From Tipula vernalis (taxonomy: Eukaryota; Arthropoda; Insecta; Diptera; Tipulidae), in the NCBI GenBank assembly GCA_958295665.1, contig OY282558.1, positions 65,956,789-66,020,788 of the forward strand: DNA of 64,000 nucleotides, read 5' to 3'. Position numbers and translations under genes: made by a program. Positions 57,053-64,000 of the stretch are shown here, in pieces. The notes under the pieces were generated by a model. The model did not search any database and had not been told where the DNA came from. It saw only the letters and a program-made list of their open reading frames with translations. Each line of letters begins with the position of its first letter. Within the stretch, counting starts at the first letter, position 1.

Positions 57053-57715
57053 TTACTCGAAACTACCGAGTGGTGGACTTGGAACCAGTCCTTGAGCTCG
57101 ATTATCTTCCAATATGATTGTAGTTCGGGGATAATGATCTAGCTGAATAAATAGATAACGATATTCAAATTTACCCGCCGAATTCTTTCGTACTTCTAAA
57201 TTAACGGTCGCCTTATTTCGTATACCCTGAATATAGAATTGCATTCGCATATGTTCAATGCCATCCCGTAAAAATGCTGTATGTGCTACATGATTTCGTC
57301 GACGGCGTCTCGTTTCCTCACCATATCCTTTAATTGGGGCGCCCAATGAATCTTGTACTCGCGTATCATTAATACATTTATCTAGCGCCTCAGAATACAC
57401 AGTATTCGGACTCGACGATGAAAATAATTCATTAAAAATGCCATAAAACATAATGCCCGTAACACCTACCCCAACCAATATTATTCCCATATAGCTTGCT
57501 GTTTTAGTATTTTCTTTAATCCGTTCGCCCATTGGTTTCACATCGGCAGATATATCAGCACGTTGGTGTGTCGACGATGCCAGCGTATTTTCAGTCTTAT
57601 TTGCGGCATAATATCGAAATTGCTGTTGTATCATTCTAGTCAAATTTGAATTTGTTGTAATGCTAATGAGACGAGCCCGTGGCATTAAACCGGAGCGCAA
57701 TGCAATGAATGACAT
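57053..57715 (-). CDS. Tim21: Mitochondrial import subunit TIM21
   Basis: A 220-residue protein in one coding exon. The N-terminal 40 residues are rich in Arg/Ser and lack acidic residues, as expected of a mitochondrial presequence. A hydrophobic span (MGIILVGVGVTGIMFYGIF, about residues 76-94) anchors it in the inner membrane. The intermembrane-space domain follows with SEALDKCINDTRVQDSLGAP, IKGYGEE and FYIQGIRNKATVNLEVRKNS, strongly resembling animal TIM21. Tim21 links the TIM23 translocase to the TOM complex and to respiratory chain assembly. The ATG directly follows TTTTTCAATTTCAG, a good splice acceptor, so a non-coding first exon probably lies upstream (a donor AAG|GTTAGA is at about 58063-58072). 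Confidence 0.92.
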   Translation of the reverse strand: MSFIALRSGLMPRARLISITTNSNLTRMIQQQFRYYAANKTENTLASSTHQRADISADVKPMGERIKENTKTASYMGIILVGVGVTGIMFYGIFNELFSSSSPNTVYSEALDKCINDTRVQDSLGAPIKGYGEETRRRRRNHVAHTAFLRDGIEHMRMQFYIQGIRNKATVNLEVRKNSAGKFEYRYLFIQLDHYPRTTIILEDNRAQGLVPSPPLGSFE

Positions 57716-59031
57716 CTGAAATTGAAAAAGAGTTGGAGGTTTGAATCTTTGCTAACATTAAAGCATAACAATTCCTGAAAATCAATTTGTAAATAAACAG
57801 AATTACATTTAAAGGAATTTTAGGAAGCAGCTCGTTAAAAATATAACATTTTTGGTGTGCACGACGATTACTGATACATAATACGTTCTATCTAAACTCT
57901 TTAGAATTATTCCCCACAATCATGAACCAACCTAAAACTCATGAAATTTGTTTCAATCAAAACAATTTTGTTGGTACACAAAACACAAAACCGAATATCC
58001 AATTAAATACAATAAATTAATTAACAAGAATTTAATATAATTATAAGTAATTAAATTAATTTTCTAACCTTAAAATTATTTTGGTGCGATTATGCCGTGC
58101 CTCTCTGTTTTGACACTGACAGTTACATTTTCTGATTGCCTGATGTACGTACATTGTATTCTGCATTATCGATCGTAATTAATTAAAAAACGATTTTCTG
58201 CAACATTTTTGCTAATTTTATTAATTGTTTTCATAATATTTAGCTAATTAATTAACAAATTTAAGTAATTTAATTGTTTTTCTATTATCATACCTTGTAT
58301 AATCGCACACTGAACTTAAATGAAAGTTGGATAATAAAAAAGAAAAACAAACAACACACTTTTTCCTCTCTTACGCTCTCTTCTCATTTTGCCAATTTGC
58401 TTTTATTGCACAAAAGAGGAATTTTTTTCCATTTTCAAATTTAGTTGAGGTTAACTCAGTTCGTCGAGAAAATGTCAAAATATCGTACTGCTTAGCAAAA
58501 ACATATCATTAAATTTTAAAATTAAATAAAATAAAAATATTCTATCATAAATAGTTATAATAGTAACATGTTTAAATTTTGTGTATAAGTAATTTAATTA
58601 AAATAGTTTCGTTTGTTGTTGTTTTTCGTTCGATGTAATTGTGGGTTGTTAAGAAGAAGTGAAAGGAGCGAGCGAGCGATTGCAATTCGATTTTTTGCTT
58701 TTTGTTTAAAGACGTCAAAAAAGCAACAAAAAACATAAAAAAATAAATTTTTAGTGGATTACAAAAAAAATAAAAAAAAATATTAAAATTATTTTGTCTT
58801 AAGAAAATATGTGAAAAATTGTGAATGAAAATTTAATTAATATTTTGTATAATATAGAGAAAATATTTCCGTGAATTTTTTTTTTTTTTTTTGTATATGT
58901 TGTGTGAAAATTTTAAGTAAATTTTGGGTCACATCTAGTCGACGTGCCCAAATAAATAAAAATTAGTAGTGTTTTATCCATCCTCGTAGTAATTCGTAAG
59001 TAAAGCTACTTAGTCCCTCCATCATCACACA
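57716..59031. promoter_or_regulatory. Divergent promoter region of TIM21 and SLC66A2
   Basis: This non-coding DNA separates the start codons of TIM21 (minus) and SLC66A2 (plus). It probably includes a non-coding first exon and intron of TIM21 (about 58120 down to 57716) and a 5' untranslated leader for SLC66A2 (from roughly 58620). It is extremely AT-rich with long A and T runs. No TATA box stands out. Confidence 0.5.
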
Positions 59032-59234
59032 ATGGATTGGATTATAAATGATGAGCTAGGATTGACTGTGGGTCATGTTTTGGGTGGTGCAGCTGCATGT
59101 GCAATGGTTATTGGAGGTGTTATACCGTATGTGCCACAGTATCGTCAAATTAAGCAGACTCAAGATCCAGAAGGATTTTCATTGCACGTATGTCTCGCAC
59201 TGCTGATCGCTAATACGCTGAGGATTTTATTTTG
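59032..59234 (+). CDS. SLC66A2: SLC66A2 (PQ-loop repeat protein 1), first coding exon
   Basis: The exon encodes 67 codons plus two bases, starting MDWIINDELGLTVGHVLGGA and ending LLIANTLRILFW at a TTTTG|GTAAGT donor. The PQ-loop signature is clear: GGVIPYVPQYRQIKQTQDPE followed by GFS. It matches the first PQ loop and first two membrane helices of the PQLC1/SLC66A2 family, polytopic membrane proteins with proposed roles in endomembrane lipid handling. The remaining exons are beyond the right edge, so intron 1 is at least 4.7 kb, most of it mobile DNA. Host gene, no lesion seen. Confidence 0.9.
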
Positions 59235-59699
59235 GTAAGTGTTGATTTTACGATTTTTTTTGTTTATTTGTTAAGTGTGTTCTTATTTCGCCTACACTTT
59301 CTTCAAATTTTCTTGAATCATAAAATTTTAAGTGTTGGAATTTATTTTGCTGTAGTGTTTGCGATCTACTACCCACACAGTTTTGTTTCGGGGGCATATA
59401 TATGAAATTCTATGGTTGGCTGTCGTAGGTTAGTTATATGTACTCGTATGTAAATATGTCTATTGTCTGGCGACAAAATGTTACGTACATTATGTTAAAT
59501 TTGATTGTTTTATGTGATTCACTTTGTCTGGTTGAAAGGTTTACTTAGGGCAGAATGAGCTGCGAATTGTGTTACTTTACTCCAAGTAACACTTCGCAGA
59601 ACTAATACAAATCTCTCTCAAGAGTTCGCCTCGATTTCAAAAATTTTAAGATGAGATTAGTCTCTACAATTTCACACCAATTTTTCGTCTCATTAAAAC
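59235..59699 (+). other. Start of SLC66A2 intron 1
   Basis: Begins with the GTAAGT donor and contains ordinary AT-rich intronic sequence with nothing recognised, up to the LINE that starts near 59700. Confidence 0.6.
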
Positions 59700-61404
59700 A
59701 TTTGAAACATCTACAATGTGTAGGTGTATCTTTCCAGCTTTACTTCAAAAAGGTATCTCCCCAGCTTGATCCAGATGTTTCGGGCAAGTTATGCTTTTAA
59801 CTATATTCCGAAACTGTGGAGGAAAGTAAATGTGGTCTTTATACCAAAGAAGGGGGGGGGGGGGGGTCGTCCAGATACCCAGACCAGGGCATATCGGCCA
59901 ATTAGCCTCACATCGTTTCTATTGAAGATGATGGAAAAAATCCTGGACTATCAAATAAGAAGTGAGGTCCTTGGAAAAAATCCACTGCATCGGGACCAGT
60001 TTGCGTATCAAACTGGTAAATCCACTGTGATGGCCCTTAGCGGTCTAGTCACGAGGATTGAAAAAGCAGTGATATATAAACAAATTACCCTTTGTAACTT
60101 TGTGGGCATAGAGGGGGCGTTTGATAATACCTCCTGTGGATCTATAGAGAGGGCAGCAATGGGAAAAACGGTTCCGCTTTCTACTATTAGGTGGATCCGT
60201 TTCATGCTGGAACATCGTGAGATTACTGCCAGACTAGGTGGCGAGTCGGTAACCATCAGGGCCGCAAAGGGGTGTCCCCAAGGAGGCGTACTATCTCCTG
60301 TTTTGTGGTCATTGGTTATTGACGGACTACTGGCCTTTCTGAGTAGCCATGGGTTTGATGTCCAGGGCTATGCGGATGATGTGGCTATCATAATCAGAGG
60401 CAAGTTTGATGAGGTAATTTCTGATCGTATGTAAAATGCACTCAATATAATATGGCAGTGATGTTACCAGGAAGGACTCAGTGCCAATCCAAACAAAACT
60501 GTCATTGTTCCTTTTACGAGGAGGAAAAAGCTTGCGCTTACAGCTCTCTCGTTAAACGGTACTACTGTTCCTTTTTCCAGCGAGGTTAAATATCTAGGGA
60601 TTATCCTAGATCAAAAATCATTTCTTACAATCAATAGGCCTATGGTCACCTACGCATCGGTTGTATGGTGGCCTAAAATTGAGCAGAAGGCAACGCAAAC
60701 CTTACTGAATAAGGTTCAGCGTATAACCTGCATCGGTGTCACGGGCTCAATGAAATCATGCCCAACCGCGGCGATGGAGTCACTTCTAGGACTGATACCG
60801 TTACACCTGCATATTAAAAGGATGCTGTAATTATGGCCGTGAAAATGCAGGCGGAAGGAAATATCAAGCCAGGCAATATGGTGGGTCATCTGGAAATCCT
60901 TAAGAAATTTCAGACAGACCCTACCATAGGAATGCCTTCCGACTGTATGCCAGCTAAACTGGACTTCCACAAACCATTCTGTGTTAGGTTACCTAACCGG
61001 GATGTGTGGAGTGCAGGTGGACCATTGTTTGAGCGAGGGTCCATGATATGGTTTATAGATGGATCAAAAACGGAAGATGGGGCGGGGATAAGAATACACG
61101 GGAGTAGCACTACCCTCTCGAAGTCCTTGGGTACCAATGCTACCGTTTTTCAAGCAGAAGTACATGCTATGGAGCTAGGATAGGCATAGCAAAAGGCCTA
61201 AACGATGCAAAGATTTATATTGTGTATCAGACAGCCAATCGGCCTTAAAGGCTCTTAGGTCTTGTATCGTTGAGTCAAGGCTGGTATGGGATAGTCTGAA
61301 GGTTATTAAACATCTGGCAGGCTCAAATAAGGTAACACTTATGTGGGTGCCAGGTCATACTGGAATCGAAGGAAACGAGGCAGCTGATGGCCTCGCCCGT
61401 GAGG
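59700..61404 (+). mobile_element. LOA/R1-like LINE fragment in SLC66A2 intron 1
   Basis: Contains reverse transcriptase and RNase H regions of a LINE, truncated at both ends. The 5' edge is near the first recognisable codons (about 59720). The 3' edge stops mid-RNase H at about 61404, where Gypsy E sequence starts with no 3' tail. A 15-base G homopolymer (59852-59866) lies inside. Confidence 0.75.
59724..61404 (+). pseudogene. LINE reverse transcriptase and RNase H, broken
   Basis: Reverse transcriptase landmarks: YIPKLWRKVNVVFIPKKG, RAYRPISLTSFLLKMMEKIL, HRDQFAYQTGKSTVMAL, AAKGCPQGGVLSPVLWSLV and the catalytic YADDVAIII. A stop falls at 60432. It continues GLSANPNKTVIVPFTRRKKL, SEVKYLGIILDQK and VTYASVVWWPKIEQKA, then RNase H (IWFIDGSKTEDGAGI) and VTLMWVPGHTGIEGNEAADG where it breaks off. 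The final RNase H part is in another frame. Several frameshifts and stops. Confidence 0.82.
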
Positions 61405-62568
61405 CGCGTTTCATTACTCATTTCCTTATTCCCCTGTTTACCAATATTTGAGTTCCTATCTAAATCATTGTCGAGACCCACTCCACTATCATACACATCA
61501 GGACCTATTTTACGCATTTGATCTATATGGCGCGTCCAGAGTCGCCCATCGTCCAACTTAATGCTATAATGCAATTTCCCCAATCTATTTATAATCAATC
61601 CGAAACGCCATTTAATATCCATTTCCAGATATTCCCGCCCTGCTACTCTGTCCCCCAACTGAAACTCTCTAATTTTTATGGAATCTGAGATATCTTCCCT
61701 CCCTTTAGAATCCCTTGGTACAATTAAATCCATTCTTGACCTAATTTGACGGTTGAAAACCATCATGGATGGAGATTTTCCAGTTGTTGGGTGTATCATC
61801 TTCCGATATGTGAGCAAAATGTTACAAATTTCCTTTTGCAAATTGTCTTTATCGCATTTCAAAATTTTTAATTTGTTCTTAACTGTCTGTACGTGCCTGT
61901 CCGCTGGTAGCAGGATGATAAGGTGCTCCCATTTTATGAGTCACACCATTTGTTTTTAAGAAATTCTCGAACTCTGCAGTAGTCAACTGTGTACCTCTAT
62001 CACTAACTAGTACCATCGGTATACCGAAAGTTGAGAAAATCTCTGTTAAAACTTCAATCGTTGCTCCTGCTGTAATGTTTCGCAGAACACGAACTTCGGG
62101 CCATTTTGAGTATGCATCCACATAAACTAGGAAATACACTACCCTAAATGGACCTGCGAAATCTATGTATACCCTTTGAAAAGGTTCAGTAGCACGTTTC
62201 CAGCAATGTTTGGGAACTACAGTAGGATTTGGCCTAACCATTTGACAATCTGTGTAATTCCTCACAATTTCCTCTAGTTGGTCAATATTAAATCTGTCAT
62301 AAGGTTCTACCAAACGCCCATTTTTCAACCCCTGTAATAAATGTTTCAACCTTTTATCTTCCGCTGTGGCAACGGCCAACTCTGGTACTGTAACAGGCAA
62401 GGTTTCGATCATATTGACCTCAATTTCTTCCATTTTATTATCTATATCACCCCCTGGCAATCTTGACATAGCGTCTGCGTTTCCGTGTAATTTCGTATTT
62501 CGATAGCATATTTCGTAATTAAATGACTGTAAAAAAATAGCGTAATGTTGCATTCGCATCGCATACAT
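61405..62568 (-). pseudogene. Gypsy E integrase, frame-broken at the catalytic Glu
   Basis: Read downward: MQHYAIFLQSFNYEICYRNT, HGNADAMSRLPG (RNase H end) and then the zinc domain with IVRNYTDCQMVRPN. The core follows: FLVYVDAYSKWPEVR (D), MVLVSDRGTQLTTAEF (D). It is cut off at PATSGQARTDS, where a small deletion removes the expected Glu-Arg-Tyr and shifts frame. A second frame (61862-61323) continues NILLTYRKMIHPTTGKSPSM and then LGDRVAGREYLEMDIKWRFG, ending in host/LINE sequence beyond 61405. Confidence 0.8.
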
Positions 62569-62579
62569 CTTTGGTAACC

Positions 62580-63060
62580 CTTTATGTGGCGAAAATATTT
62601 GCAGAAGAGGCTTATTATCTGTTATGAGTGTAAATTTCCTAGAATAGAGGAATTGGTAAAACTTTCGTATTCCGAAAATAATTTCGAAAGCCTCTTTATC
62701 TATTTGTGATTATCTTTGCTGCGTCGCATTTAATGTTTTTTAGGTATACTGTATTGGTCGTTCAGAACCGTCTGGACATAGGTGACTCAACACTGCCCCC
62801 ACTCCGTAATGCGACGCATCTGTTGCCAGTATCAAAGGCAGCCTAGGATCATAATGCACCAAAAAACCTTCGAACTGCATTTCGTTTTTAACCCGTCTGA
62901 ATGCCTCTTCACAGTGGTTGCTCCACTGAAATGGAACCTCCTTTTTGAGCAAGTTATTAATCGGGTACAATAAGGTACTCGAATTTTTAAGGAATCGGCC
63001 GTAATAATTAGCAAGTTCCACAAATGCATGGATCTGCTCTCGGTTTTGGGGTCTTGGCAT
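62580..63060 (-). pseudogene. Gypsy E connection and RNase H
   Basis: PRPQNREQIHAFVELANYYG, RFLKNSSTLLYPINNLL and then LILATDASHYGVGAVLSHLC are the connection and RNase H start. The frame breaks after GSERPIQYT at 62740. Continuation (KLPILYSRKF-like, then FTLITDNKPLLQIF) is seen to about 62580 in another frame. Broken. Confidence 0.78.
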
Positions 63061-63063
63061 ATC

Positions 63064-63678
63064 TTAAATTGCCTCAATTTTATTTTTCATTTTATGAATG
63101 CCTTTACGGTCGATAATATAGCCACAATACTTAATCCTTTCTGAAAGGAATTCGCACTTCTCAACGTTAAATGTCATATTGTAACTACTCAATCGCTTAA
63201 GTACCTCCTCAAGCCGCATGACGTGCCTATGGTCATCTTGGCCGGTAATTTTGATATCGTTCAAGAAAACTGAGACACCCGAAATGTCTTGTAGTATCTG
63301 TTCGATATGTCTTTGCCAAATAGCTGGAGCTGAGGCCACTCCATACATCAACCGTGTAGGTTGGTACAGCCCTTTATACGTATTTAGCGTTAACATTTCT
63401 CTATCTTCGGCACTAACTTCGAGTTGTAAATAAGCCTTGGTCAAATCAATTTTTGTGAACTTGTCTCCTCTGGCCATTGAGGCAAACAATTCCTCAGTTG
63501 TTGGTAAAGGGTGTTTATCAATTTCTAAATTGGGATTGACTGTAATTTTATAGTCTCCACAAATACGGATTTTGTGATTTGCTTTCAGCACGGGCACTAT
63601 CGGCGTAGCCCAACGAATATGGTCAACTTTTATAAGAACGCCCTGGTCCCATGTTTTAAACCATCTATAATTTGACAA
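63064..63678 (-). pseudogene. Gypsy E reverse transcriptase, catalytic Asp lost
   Basis: Reads IRWATPIVPVLKANHKIRIC, GDYKITVNPNLEID, FTKIDLTKAYLQLEVSAEDR, TRLMYGVASAPAIWQRHIEQ and then VSVFLNDIKITG. Family members have LDD at the active site; the first aspartate is Asn here (codon AAC at 63259-63261). Polymerase activity would be lost even without the other breaks. It ends in a stop at 63064, and the next domain starts directly after in the same strand. Confidence 0.82.
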
Positions 63679-64000
63679 ACGTTGTCTGTTTTTACTTGGT
63701 TATTTATCAATGAGTTCCAATCGAATTCAAACGCCCTTATCCATTCACGTCCCAACAGAGGATGTCGCTTCGAATCGACAATATAAAGTTTCAACTCCCG
63801 ATACTGCCCCTCTATGCAAACATTACAATTTATATAACCAAACACTTTAATTGCGTTATTGCAATAACTCACCAGTTCAGTATCTGACCTATGGATCTCT
63901 GAATTTGAGAATTATTTTTGCTTATACTCTAACCCTAACAACGACACCGGAGACCCCGAATCTACTTCGAAACTCAACCCAACACTATCAATCCAGGCTT
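63630..64000 (-). pseudogene. Gypsy E protease region
   Basis: Just inside the edge a frame reads SVGLSFEVDSGSPVSLLGLE, containing the DSGS aspartic-protease motif (near 63940). It reaches a stop at about 63920, then continues ELVSYCNNAIKVFGYINCNV and KLYIVDSKRHPLLGREWIRA with the conserved LLGREW end of Gypsy proteases. Protease would cleave the Gag-Pol polyprotein. Broken by at least one stop. Confidence 0.75.

Larger units (their letters stand above)
61405..64000 (-). mobile_element. Gypsy E: Ty3/Gypsy pol, continuing past the right edge
   Basis: The minus strand carries protease, reverse transcriptase, RNase H and integrase in order from 64000 downward, ending about 61405 against the LINE with no LTR. 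It is related to Gypsy D. The 5' part (gag, 5' LTR) is outside the window. Confidence 0.85.

Noticed and set aside
1..64000. CRISPR arrays, bacterial operons, ribosome binding sites, rRNA genes
   Set aside because: None seen; the window is eukaryotic, with spliced genes and insect transposons.

Overview
The window looks like AT-rich insect nuclear DNA. Genes have short GT-AG introns (60-80 nt), genes are sparse, and the transposable elements are typical of arthropods: jockey-, CR1- and LOA-type LINEs, Ty3/Gypsy and BEL/Pao LTR elements, piggyBac, Tc1/mariner and Helitron. A fly (Diptera) is my best guess, because the commonest host gene resembles the dipteran CheB chemosensory family. No species can be named from the sequence alone.

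Host genes. Four members of one small secreted-protein family (CheB/GM2-activator-like, about 186 residues, one 57-nt signal-peptide exon plus one main exon) are spread over 5.6-36.9 kb. Copies A (5654-6280, minus) and B (14338-14964, minus) lie in a duplicated segment of about 1.1 kb. Copy C (25238-30435, plus) is broken by a Gypsy element. Copy D (36264-36904, plus) is intact and lies between inverted repeats. At the right are a two-exon small secreted peptide gene (56356-56745, minus), TIM21 (57053-57715, minus) and the first coding exon of SLC66A2/PQLC1 (59032-59234, plus). The last two are transcribed divergently, and the rest of SLC66A2 lies beyond the window.

Mobile DNA fills most of the rest. 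From the left there is a Helitron fragment, two degenerate tRNA-like SINEs and two fold-back elements. A hammerhead-ribozyme-like motif lies at 7507-7565. Then come Gypsy A (10.3-14.1 kb), a mariner remnant, an intron-containing piggyBac pseudogene (17.2-19.2 kb), and a mariner split by a nearly intact LINE (19.6-24.3 kb). Gypsy B and C (25.4-34.4 kb) follow, then a dispersed repeat of about 107 bp with a higher-order array (40.4-43.0 kb), and a BEL/Pao remnant with a LOA-type LINE inside it (44.9-46.7 kb). A jockey LINE (46.9-54.5 kb) contains a Gypsy remnant, which itself contains an intact Tc1 element and a tRNA-derived SINE. Intron 1 of SLC66A2 holds a LOA-type LINE abutting another Gypsy element (59.7-64.0 kb).

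The most unusual signal is the hammerhead motif: every core nucleotide is present, with a 10-bp perfect stem III and a credible stem II, although stem I is very short. The best-preserved mobile element is the Tc1 copy at 51533-52881, with a full-length DD34E transposase, 26-bp perfect terminal repeats and TA flanks.
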